Of a stretch of 64,000 bases of DNA, positions 27,245-35,352 are shown piece after piece. The notes beneath the pieces were generated by a model. That model did not search any database. It saw only the letters and a program-made list of their open reading frames with translations, and was not told the DNA's origin. Numbering within the stretch: position 1 is the stretch's first letter; each line of letters begins with the position of its first letter. The position numbers were made by a program, and so were the translations under genes. This DNA is from JAPORY01 sp965215385 (GTDB lineage Bacteria; Pseudomonadota; Alphaproteobacteria; Rhodobacterales; Rhodobacteraceae), in assembly GCA_965215385.1 (NCBI GenBank), contig OZ244059.1, forward strand, positions 1,302,001-1,366,000. The letters are read 5' to 3'.

Positions 27245-28378
27245 CTATTGATTCCGTACAGTGTGCGTTGCGTCATACCGATATATCCACTCCAACTGAC
27301 TTGCGATCATAGGCTGCGAGGTGCGCAAAGCGGCCGCGAGGCCCCATGACCACGGGCGGTGCAGGTGGAATAATCGGCCATTGCGCCCAGACAAGTTTCG
27401 CATACGCGCAACCCTTGAACGGCGCAGTTCTTCAAAGAGTCTCAAACCGTCCTCAAGCGTATGGGCGTGTGCGACCGTGGCGGCCAAAATCCAAGCGTCT
27501 TCAAGCGCCATGCATGCACCCTGTGCGATAAATGGCAGCATCGGGTGGGCAGCATCTCCAACTAAAACCGTTCGATTCGATGACCAGCGGGGGGCAACGT
27601 CACGCAAATGCAATGCCCAAACTTGCACCGCTGCCACGCTTGCGATCCACCTTGCGGCAATCCCCTTTGCGGCGGCAAATTTCCTTCTAAATTCGGCAAC
27701 TTCTCTAGGTTGTTGCCAACTGCCATCGCTCCAAGTCTTGCGCTCCTCAACCGCAACAACGTTCATGAGTTTACCGTCACGAAGCGGATAGGTCACCGTA
27801 TGCCAACCGCTTCCAAGTGTTAGCGTTGCAGGCTCCAAGGAAACAGCTTCGTCTTGGCGCGGGGCCAGAGCCCGCCAAACCACTTGTCGAGAGAAAATCG
27901 CCGAGACGGGTCCGGCAATATATTCTCTCCAGCTGCTGTGTTCACCGTCAGCGGCAACGATTAAATCAGCATTGAGGGAACGATTTGATGATGTGTTCGG
28001 CAAAACTTCTTGATCGTAGTAAATACTCACGTCAGCCGCAGCCGCAGCTTCGAATAGAGCCGCAATAAGGTCGGCTCGATGGACGTACCACGTCGGCCCC
28101 GAACGAGGACCCGGTATTCGCGCTATTTCGCGGCCTGATTGACCGTCAACGATTTGAGTGCCACTTGAGGCAAACGTCACAAGGTTTGAATCCACACCTA
28201 GTGCCCGCAAGACGAGTTGACCGTTGGCACTGATCTGAAGTCCGGCCCCCACCTCCTCCAATACTAGCGACCGTTCATAAACCGTCACCAGTGCACCCCG
28301 TTGGGCGAAGGCTAGTGCCACAGACAACCCAGCAACGCCGCCTCCAATTACCGCAAGCTTGAGGCCAGAGCAATTCAT
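27245..28378 (-). CDS. FAD-dependent aromatic-ring monooxygenase (salicylate hydroxylase type)
   Basis: This is a group A flavoprotein hydroxylase of 377 residues. The Rossmann motif GGGVAGLSVALAFAQRG lies at about residues 12-28, with ERS at the end of strand 2. The second FAD motif LVGDAAHPMLPFIAQGACM is near residue 275. The family adds one oxygen to an aromatic or quinone-like substrate with NAD(P)H; the exact substrate is unknown. It is a single gene with no pathway partner adjacent, although it could serve the aryl-CoA enzymes elsewhere in the window. It is divergent from the PLD-nuclease gene, with 141 bases between. Confidence 0.82.
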   Translation of the reverse strand: MNCSGLKLAVIGGGVAGLSVALAFAQRGALVTVYERSLVLEEVGAGLQISANGQLVLRALGVDSNLVTFASSGTQIVDGQSGREIARIPGPRSGPTWYVHRADLIAALFEAAAAADVSIYYDQEVLPNTSSNRSLNADLIVAADGEHSSWREYIAGPVSAIFSRQVVWRALAPRQDEAVSLEPATLTLGSGWHTVTYPLRDGKLMNVVAVEERKTWSDGSWQQPREVAEFRRKFAAAKGIAARWIASVAAVQVWALHLRDVAPRWSSNRTVLVGDAAHPMLPFIAQGACMALEDAWILAATVAHAHTLEDGLRLFEELRRSRVARMRNLSGRNGRLFHLHRPWSWGLAAALRTSQPMIASQLEWIYRYDATHTVRNQ

Positions 28379-28519
28379 GGTATGATATGGGCAATCACCA
28401 TATAACTTCTCAGGTTAAGTGTTATTTTTGATACGTCCGTTCATTATCAACGGATCGGTGTAACGATTATATCCGGTTTGAACAGTGTTGAAATGGATGG
28501 GTGATCTTGGAGGAATACG

Positions 28520-29791
28520 ATGAGCCGGATTTTTTCAAACGGCCCCGACAACGATTTTGTCATCAATCCTTTTACACGGTTCATCGCGGACTCGTCGCAC
28601 CTGCACCTGGCTGCGCCCTATTTCACGCAAGCGGATCTTCTTTTCGAAGCCGCCGGGAAAGGCAAGATAGTGGAGCTTCTGATCGGATTGAATGACGTAA
28701 CGAGTCCGCAGGCGTTGCGCAAGCTGCATGGCAGACCTGGCATTACGATCCGTTACTTCACCAGCCGGTTTCATGCAAAGATATACATCTTTGATCAGGC
28801 GGTGTTGCTGGGGTCATCGAATCTGACGGATGGTGGTCTGATGGCCAATCGTGAGGCGACGATCCGGCTTGACTGGAACACTGATGCGGAAGCCGTTGAG
28901 GATATCCGTGCATTGTTTGCCGAACTCTGGGCAGCGGGATCTGTCCTGACCCGAGACAAGCTTGACGATTTTGAAAGGACCTCTCAGGACCTCGGACGGT
29001 CTAGGCCGGCTTCGACAAAGACACTCGAAGCGGTGTTGGGTCAGGCACAGCCCTATAATATTAATGCCGCCAGTCACACACGATCCCGTGAGCGTATTTT
29101 CCTCGATACCCTGCAACGCGAAATCTACGAAGAATATGACCCAGCCTTTCGGGAGGTACAGACAATTCTGGCCACGCAGGGATTGCGGCGCACGGATCTA
29201 TCGGATGTCGTCGGAATCGTAAATGATACCAATCGTTTCCTGAACTATGTCCGATTGACGCATGTCATCGGTGACAAAGCTTGGCAGAATGCTCCCCTCC
29301 GCGATGCAGATGAGCGACGGGAACAGATTCAGCACTATGCCCGGGAATGGGTCGATGCCCCCGACAGCAAGGTACCGGAAGATTATGTGACACGGCTTGA
29401 AACCGTGAAACGGGTCTTTGGGACATCTGAAGCCCTGGAGACGGCGACCCGGGAGGAGATTACAGACGGCCTGATGTCGGTGCATGCTTTTTATAACCGA
29501 TATCGGTTTGTTCCGGGCGGTCTAGAAAATCTTCCTGCGGCATTCTGGAAGGCGAACAAGGAGGATGTGAGCCGTGTCAAAAAGACCTTGATCTATTTGT
29601 TGCATGAGCGGGGTGATTTTGTCCAACGGTTTCATGACATCCTGTATGATCCGTCTATGAAGTTGAAGGAATTTAGCTATTTCTGTGCTTTGGAGCTGTA
29701 TGGTACGGTTAAGCCGGATGAATGCCCACCGATGAATGGACGCATAGCCAAGGTGCTCCGTTACCTTGGCTTTCCGGTAAAAGGGAATTGA
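28520..29791 (+). CDS. PLD-superfamily (HKD) nuclease-like protein, probable defence gene
   Basis: The 423-residue protein has one N-terminal phospholipase D-type domain with the motif H85-x-K87-x4-D92 (RFHAKIYIFD), then GSSNLTDGG and the conserved Glu in NREATIR. One HKD copy per chain implies a dimeric active site, as in Nuc and BfiI nucleases. Residues 150-423 are mostly helical and unrecognised, so the family is larger than a simple nuclease. The gene is GC-richer than its neighbours. Its stop overlaps a TTG start of a SIR2-like gene (TTGA), so the two were probably co-translated. Together they look like a two-gene antiphage module acquired by transfer; the function is inferred. Confidence 0.72.
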   Translation: MSRIFSNGPDNDFVINPFTRFIADSSHLHLAAPYFTQADLLFEAAGKGKIVELLIGLNDVTSPQALRKLHGRPGITIRYFTSRFHAKIYIFDQAVLLGSSNLTDGGLMANREATIRLDWNTDAEAVEDIRALFAELWAAGSVLTRDKLDDFERTSQDLGRSRPASTKTLEAVLGQAQPYNINAASHTRSRERIFLDTLQREIYEEYDPAFREVQTILATQGLRRTDLSDVVGIVNDTNRFLNYVRLTHVIGDKAWQNAPLRDADERREQIQHYAREWVDAPDSKVPEDYVTRLETVKRVFGTSEALETATREEITDGLMSVHAFYNRYRFVPGGLENLPAAFWKANKEDVSRVKKTLIYLLHERGDFVQRFHDILYDPSMKLKEFSYFCALELYGTVKPDECPPMNGRIAKVLRYLGFPVKGN

Positions 29792-30711
29792 CCGTCTTGA
29801 AGCACGCAAGAACAACCAATTCCGAGCCGGACGTCTTTATTCTGGGCGCCGGTTTTTCGAAGGCCATCCATGACGCGATGCCTTTAATGCATGAATTGGG
29901 TGAACAGGTCCGTGAACGCTCTGCCATGGATCTCAAACGTCGATATCAAATGGATAAATGGGGCAACAATGTCGAATTGTGGATGACCGACATGATGCAG
30001 GACCGTCCCTAGCTGTCGCAGGATACCGTTTACGGCTACAGGGCGATGGGGCTTTGGGCACGGAGAATCATTGGGGAGATCATCTGGGAACGCACTCAAG
30101 AAGCCGCATCTTCATTCTTCCCGGAATGGCTGAAGCGCCTCTCGCAGGCGTGGCATGAACGGAAATAGGTTGTGATCACCCTGAACTATGACACACTTAT
30201 CGAGCAGGCCATAGAACATTATCTAACGGGTATTCATACGGCGAATCTTTATCCTCCTCATTTTACCAATATTGTAACCCGCGAGGGGAATGCTTTGTTC
30301 GGTGGTCTATACGTTCCGAGAACATTTCAACTGCTTAAACTGCAGGGTTCCGTGAACTGGTATTATTCCGGGCAGGAGGACTTTTATGGGGAGACGATCT
30401 TTTATTCCAATGTTTCCGAATCCACTCTTGAATATCGCAACATTCCGACTGGTCCTTTCCAAATTGCGGAAGACAAGGAGATGCTCTTGATTCCTCCGGT
30501 TCTCAACAAGACCCGGTTTTTCAGGAACGAGGCGATCCGGAATCTCTGGGTGCAGGCCGCCAGGGCGCTTCAAAACACAAGAAATGTATATCTGATCGGA
30601 TATTCTTTGCCGGTTTCTGATCTTGGGATCCAATCGTTTCTCGTAGAAAATTGTTCACATAATCCGGTGTCCTTTTTTGTGATTAATAACGTCCGTTCAA
30701 TTTTGACCTGA
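29788..30711 (+). pseudogene. SIR2-like NAD-binding protein, broken by two amber codons and an IS30
   Basis: A single frame from the TTG at 29788 gives a SIR2-superfamily protein of about 300 codons: FILGAGFSKA (residues 17-26), TLNYDTLIEQ, KLQGSVNWYYSG and VYLIGYSLPVSD. Two in-frame TAG codons, number 75 (30010-30012) and 127 (30166-30168), interrupt it. Both fit single C-to-T changes of CAG. At 30343 the family's catalytic LHGS motif reads LQGS, so the histidine is missing. The end from about 30691 is IS30 sequence. The gene is most likely dead. SIR2-like defence proteins usually deplete NAD on infection; the intact ancestor probably did so with the adjacent PLD protein. Confidence 0.78.
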
Positions 30712-31790
30712 AACACTACGATGTTGTGGTTTAGAAGATCTTGGCTCACAGGTGTTGTATTGAGGTCAGGAGTTGGTATGAATCTCTGAAGATTTTTTAT
30801 AAGGAGATTCCGATGTCAAACGGCTACCACCACCTGACCGACGCCGATCGATGCCAAATTCACGCCTTGAAGGCAAGCGGGTATTCGCTGCGTGCCATCG
30901 CCCGCGAAATGAACCGCAACCCGGCGACGATTTCACGGGAACTTCGTCGTAATAGTGGTGAACGGGGGTACCGTCACAAGCAAGCGGAGCAAAAGGCGCG
31001 AGAGCGTCGCCGGGCGGCGGCGTCGCGGCCTTGGAAGCTGACGGCGGAACTCTGGTCTCTGATTGAAGGCCTCTTGGTTTTGGCCTGGAGTCCGGAGCCG
31101 ATAGCGGGTCGTTTGCGTCGCGACGAGGTAGTTTCGGTGAGTGCCGAGTGGATCTATCAGTATATTCGGGCGGATCGGCAGCGCGGCGGGGTATTATGGC
31201 GATCATTACGCCGTCGGGGCAAGAAGCCGAATGTGACGACGGGCCGGGATCGTGGGCGCGGCTGCCTTCCGAACCGAGTGGACATCTCCGAGCGTCCGGA
31301 GTGCGTTGCGGCCAAGTCGCGGGTTGGAGACTGGGAGGTGGATACCGTGATTGGCAAGGGGCACCGCGGAGCGCTGGTCACACTAGTGGATCGGATGTCG
31401 AAACTCGTGTTAATACCGAAGGTTAGTCGCAAAACGGCGGTGGCGGTTGGTGAGGCCATTAGCACCCGACTGGCACCGTATCCGGTGCACACCCTTACCG
31501 CCGACAACGGCAAGGAATTTGCGCGTCATGAAACAAGGGCTCGAACCTTATCCGCGTCGTTCTGCTTTGCCCGTCCCTATGCGTCTTGGGAACGTGGTTT
31601 AAACGAACATACGAATGGCTTGATCCGCGGCTATTTTTCGAAGGGCACCGATTTCCAGGCGGTGACGGCGGCGGCGGTGCAGCGCGTGCCGGATGCTTTC
31701 AATGCGCGCCCACGCCAGGTCTTGGGGTATCGCACCCCGCAGGAGGTGATGGCCACGGCCAGGGCCTGAGCGCTCATACCAGTCGCAAAA
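30691..31790 (+). mobile_element. IS30-type element, copy 1 (right end missing)
   Basis: The left end is set by comparison with the inverted copy at 34372: both share GTCCGTTCAATT followed by AACACTACGATGTTGTGG. No matching inverted repeat is visible after the transposase stop at 31769. The right end is therefore lost or rearranged. The insertion cut the SIR2-like gene. Confidence 0.75.
30813..31769 (+). CDS. IS30-family transposase
   Basis: The 318-residue protein starts at the ATG 30813 behind AAGGAG. The IS30 helix-turn-helix SLRAIAREMNRNPATISREL lies near residues 25-44. The DDE catalytic core is visible as WEVDTVIG (first Asp), TADNGKEFA (second Asp) and WERGLNEHTNGLIRGYF (Glu). The C-terminus after GYRTPQEVM ends in ATARA, unlike the usual IS30 tail, which agrees with loss of the right element end. 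The core residues are intact, but mobility is doubtful without the second terminal repeat. Confidence 0.88.
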   Translation: MSNGYHHLTDADRCQIHALKASGYSLRAIAREMNRNPATISRELRRNSGERGYRHKQAEQKARERRRAAASRPWKLTAELWSLIEGLLVLAWSPEPIAGRLRRDEVVSVSAEWIYQYIRADRQRGGVLWRSLRRRGKKPNVTTGRDRGRGCLPNRVDISERPECVAAKSRVGDWEVDTVIGKGHRGALVTLVDRMSKLVLIPKVSRKTAVAVGEAISTRLAPYPVHTLTADNGKEFARHETRARTLSASFCFARPYASWERGLNEHTNGLIRGYFSKGTDFQAVTAAAVQRVPDAFNARPRQVLGYRTPQEVMATARA

Positions 31791-32769
31791 TGGCGACCGC
31801 ATAATGATCGACTTGATCATCGGCTACTGGGAAAAACATCGTCTCTCTGTCTGCCAATCCGTCACGGGTTTGCCGTCAGAACACGGGGCACAATTGGGTA
31901 ATCCCGGTTCCTGATGGCCGGAAAGAACGGACGCGGGCACCTGCGGAGTGTCGATTAGATGGTATCGGTCCGCCGGCCGCCGCGAACAAGCCTGGCCCTA
32001 TTCCCGGTTCCAGTCGGCATCGGGGTATCTGCCGCTGCTTCGTATCGTATCGCCGAAGCGCGCCGATCGGTGCCCGACAGATCAAGACGGAAAGGCGGCT
32101 GCCGCCCCCTTCAACCCCCGCATTATCGAAAGTGTTCAATCGCGTGACGACGAGCCGTCGACATGATCAGCCGCGGTGCCGGTGCAAAGATCGGATTGCA
32201 CTTTACTTGCGCTTGACCCGAGACTGATCTAAAGTCCCAGTTAGAGATTGCGACCGCTGTTGACCACTGACAACACAGCGAACCATTCTTGATAACCCCG
32301 GCGTCTGCTCACCAGTTCAGAAGAACACTAAAGGCGGGTGAAAAAATGCCTATTGTTGCACCTCAGAGTTGAATCGGTGGGAAAATTGTCTTTAATGTGT
32401 TGATCGTCGCGGCGGTTGAGTCAGGTGGCACCCAACACACAGCCGAGAATGGCGCGGGCCGGACTGATCAGGAGCAAAACGAGCGGGTGCACGCCGTATT
32501 CATCCAGGACATTGGGGGCGAAGACCCGTCAACTGTGCCCGCAAAGACGAAGGCAGCAGGGGTCCTGCTGACAGCTCTCTTGTCCTTGCGGCGGCCGACA
32601 GAGCCAGTCTAGCCTCCAGATGCGCATGATGACCCAATGGCTAGGCAGAGACCAACAATCCAAGCGGCTCAACTCATGGGCACGGCACTGGTGACGAACG
32701 GGTACCGATCACAGGGTAACGATAACTTGGGCGGCAGACGGCTGACAGGTCTGTCCGAAGAGCATGGCA
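31770..32769. other. Gene-poor stretch between IS30 copy 1 and the secreted protein gene
   Basis: No supportable gene is present in these 1000 bases. Short GC-rich open frames exist on both strands (for example 32397-32612), but they lack ribosome sites and recognisable domains. Base composition is high in GC, unlike the AT-richer flanks, which suggests debris of transferred DNA. Confidence 0.4.
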
Positions 32770-33429
32770 TCAGGGACATGTCAGCCAGTTGCACCCCCCA
32801 GCCACATAGCGGATTTGGCGACGAACTCCCCCCGTAAAAACAAAATTGAGGGTGACGACGCGATTGGCAAAGGTGTTGTCGGGGAAATTCACTGTATACG
32901 ACACCTCATCGGGCAGGTCGACAGTATTGAGATTGCTGCAATCGAGTAAATTAGGTTCGTTTCTTCTACAGTTTTTGGGCCCAGTATCTGGTCTCGCAAC
33001 AGTTTTTTTTAGCCGCTCGCTGGGATCGCAGTTGCCACCGTTTTCGGGGTCATAATCCTCAAAAGTCCAGATTTGGGGCCAGCCATCCTCGGGGGCGGTG
33101 CCGCCCAGTCTCCTCACGGCCGGATCGTCGATTTGTCGCTTGCAGACAGTCTTCTCTGTAGTGCGCCCAGCGACGGAGGTCAGTTTGGGTCTAAAGTCCA
33201 AATCGAGGCCATTGGTACCAGTGGTGGTAATTCTTGCAATTCCTCTTGGCCAGACAAACGTATGATTCCAGGTGGCACCGACGTAGCCTGTGTAGATCGG
33301 ACTGGTGGCCAACTGGGGTGTCTGGCCTGTCGCCATCGTCGCCAGACAGACGGTCGCCAACACCACGGCGGCGGTCTGTCTCTGCAGTTTCCCTTGGGTG
33401 ATCCGGGGTCGTGAGGTTAAGTTCAACAT
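32770..33429 (-). CDS. Putative secreted cysteine-containing protein, unknown function
   Basis: The 219-residue product is not recognised. The start at 33429 follows a strong ribosome site (GGAGAGGAAAG); the frame is open further upstream but with poorer context. A signal peptide is clear: basic RPRITQGKLQRQ, a hydrophobic core AAVVLATVCLATMA, and a likely cut after ATG-Q. The mature part has cysteines in KTVCKRQI, GGNCDPSE, KNCRRNE, LDCSN and GCNWLTCP. The last third (VSYTVNFPDNTFANRVVTLNFVFTGG) looks like beta-sandwich strands. Its upstream region contains an 18-G run in a possible promoter spacer. It sits between inverted IS30 copies. An adhesin-like or host-facing role is only inference. 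Confidence 0.6.
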   Translation of the reverse strand: MLNLTSRPRITQGKLQRQTAAVVLATVCLATMATGQTPQLATSPIYTGYVGATWNHTFVWPRGIARITTTGTNGLDLDFRPKLTSVAGRTTEKTVCKRQIDDPAVRRLGGTAPEDGWPQIWTFEDYDPENGGNCDPSERLKKTVARPDTGPKNCRRNEPNLLDCSNLNTVDLPDEVSYTVNFPDNTFANRVVTLNFVFTGGVRRQIRYVAGGCNWLTCP

Positions 33430-33480
33430 CTTTCCTCTCCTTGCAGGCCTAAAATCCAGAAAACTTTCATACACCCTATT

Positions 33481-33515
33481 CTCTTAGCCCCCCCCCCCCC
33501 CCCCAAGTTTTCAAG
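33481..33515 (-). promoter_or_regulatory. Candidate promoter with poly-G spacer
   Basis: Reading toward the secreted-protein gene, TTGAAA (33515-33510) is followed by ACTT, 18 Gs, C and TAAGAG (33486-33481). This gives a 23-base spacer. With 12 Gs the spacer would be the optimal 17. Poly-G between -35 and -10 is a known phase-variation device, as in Neisseria porA. The -10 match is weak, so this is a hypothesis. Confidence 0.4.
33488..33505. repeat. Poly-C/poly-G tract of 18 bases
   Basis: Eighteen Cs in a row on the plus strand lie 58 bases before the start of the secreted-protein gene on the minus strand. This is the longest homopolymer in the window. Confidence 0.95.
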
Positions 33516-33684
33516 CGGTAAGCCTACGGAAAGTCTACTTTCTTCACTTGGTAGTCAAAATGGGGAAGGTATTCTTCAATAACGATAAAATAGAGGATGT
33601 TATTTCTCACCCTGACACAGTTCACCGGTTTTTGTAGCATCGTGCAGCGGTCGTCTGTCCTGATTACATTTAGGCACTGAAAAT

Positions 33685-34372
33685 GAATTTCGACATCCGA
33701 TCCACCAGCGTGACCAGCACTCTTCGGTGCCCCTTGCCAATCACGGTATCCACCTCCCAGTCTCCAACCCGCGACTTGGCCATAACGCACTCGGGGCGCT
33801 CGGAGATGTCCACCCGGTTCGGAATGCAGCCGCGCCCGCGATCCCGGCCCGCCGTCATATTCGGCTTCTTGCCCCGCCGCGCTGCCGATCCGCCCGAATA
33901 TACTGATAGATCCACTCGGTGCTCACCGAAACCACCCCGTCGAGACGCAAACGACCCGCTATCGGCTCCGGACTCCAGGCCAAACCCAAGAGGCCTTCAG
34001 TCAAGGGCCAAAGCTCCGCCGTCAGCTTCTAAGGCCGCGACGACGCCGCCCGGCGACGCTCTCGCGCCTTTTGTTCCGCTTGCTTGTGACGGTACCCCCG
34101 TTCACCGCTGTTACGACGACGTTCCCGTGAACTCGTCGCCGGGTTGCGATTCATTTCGCGGGCGATGGCACGCAGCGAATACCCGCTTGCCTTCACAGCG
34201 TGAATTTGGCATCGATCGGCATCGGTCAGGTGGTGGTAGCCGTTTGGCATCGGAATCTCCTTATAAAAACTCTTCAGAGATTCAGACCAACTCCTGACCC
34301 CAATACAACACCGGTGAGCCATGATCCTCTAAACCACAACATCGTAGTGTTGCACTTCCGAATTGAACGGAC
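33685..34372 (-). pseudogene. Truncated IS30-type element, copy 2
   Basis: This copy is inverted relative to the one at 30691. Its left end is at about 34372. The transposase frame starts at MPNGYHHLTDADRC behind AAGGAG. It is broken by a TGG-to-TAG change (34028-34026) after RRRAASSRP and by loss of 28 bases relative to copy 1 near RADRQRGG. Similarity ends at VTLVDRMSKF, about 33685, so the catalytic C-terminus is gone. It cannot encode an active transposase. Confidence 0.85.
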
Positions 34373-34443
34373 GGTAAATAACATTCTCAAAGCTGGATAA
34401 ATATGGTATTGATTGATTGGATTTTTTGGGAGGCCCAAACAAG

Positions 34444-35352
34444 ATGGAATTTGAAGGCATCTATACCCCGATAGTAACGCCATACTGCGAGGACTTCACG
34501 TTAAATAAGCCCGTTCTCGCCGATCTGGTTGATTTTCTGATCAACGCTGGGGTGCATGGAATTATTGTTGCCGGCACGACTGGCGAATATTATGCACAAA
34601 CGCAACAAGAGCGATTGGACTTAATGCGCGAAATCAAAGAACTCATTTCACAACGTGTACCCTTGATTGTCGGGACCGGTGCGGTCCGCACAGAAGACTC
34701 TATTGTTCTGGCACAAGCTGCAAAAGAGATTGAAGCGGATGCTATTTTGGTCACGACACCACCTTACGCATGTCCTACCGGTCGTGAAATTTCTTTACAC
34801 GCACTCGCAATCGATCGTGCGGCAAATTTACCGATTTTACTTTATAACTATCCGGGTCGAATGAGTGTCAATATGGATGCCGATTGCTTGGATCGATTAG
34901 GCCGTTCCTCTAACTTTTGCGCGATTAAAGAGAGTTCAGGTGACATTAATAGATTGCATATGCTTGCTCGTGATTATCCACATATTGATTTATCATGCGG
35001 TATGGATGATCAAGCACTAGAGTATTTTGCCTGGGGTGCGAGAAGTTGGGTTTGTGCTGGGTCAAATTTTGCCCCTGAGGCGCATCTGGCATTGTATCAA
35101 GCCTGTGTGGTGGAAAATGATTTTGTGAAAGGTCGTGCGATTATGTCTGCGATGCTGCCACTCATGCGTATTTTGGAGCAAGGTGGAAAGTTCATACAGT
35201 GCATCAAATATGGATTGAGTATTCGCGGACTTTTGGCAGGTCCGCCCCGTAGACCGTTGCAGCCGCTTTTGCGAGACGAGAAACGAGCACTTGAAGCCGT
35301 TATTCGCACGATGAATCTGACAATTGCGGCGATAACGGAGACGGCTAAATGA
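34444..35352 (+). CDS. DapA/N-acetylneuraminate lyase family aldolase or deaminase
   Basis: The 302-residue TIM-barrel protein belongs to the dihydrodipicolinate synthase superfamily. The GTTGEYY motif (TTGE at 45-48), Y134 and Y136 in YNYPGRM and the Schiff-base K162 in AIKESSGD are present. The ATG at 34444 has a GGAGG ribosome site and is preferred over the ATG at 34417. The gene overlaps the following aldehyde dehydrogenase by 4 bases and is followed by a FAD amine oxidase. The trio argues against lysine synthesis. One pathway with these three classes is hydroxy-D-proline breakdown (dehydrogenase, Pyr4H2C deaminase, semialdehyde dehydrogenase). Another sugar-acid or amino-acid pathway is possible. 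The operon is AT-richer than its surroundings. Confidence 0.82.
   Translation: MEFEGIYTPIVTPYCEDFTLNKPVLADLVDFLINAGVHGIIVAGTTGEYYAQTQQERLDLMREIKELISQRVPLIVGTGAVRTEDSIVLAQAAKEIEADAILVTTPPYACPTGREISLHALAIDRAANLPILLYNYPGRMSVNMDADCLDRLGRSSNFCAIKESSGDINRLHMLARDYPHIDLSCGMDDQALEYFAWGARSWVCAGSNFAPEAHLALYQACVVENDFVKGRAIMSAMLPLMRILEQGGKFIQCIKYGLSIRGLLAGPPRRPLQPLLRDEKRALEAVIRTMNLTIAAITETAK

Noticed and set aside
30010..30168. Reassignment or programmed readthrough of TAG, because two in-frame TAGs occur in one gene
   Set aside because: TAG ends several normal genes here (fabB, uvrD, rpmE), another TAG breaks the IS30 copy 2, and the SIR2 gene has further lesions. Nonsense mutation is simpler.
32397..32612. 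71-codon open frame between the IS30 copies
   Set aside because: No start context. The opposite strand is equally open, as expected for GC-rich sequence.
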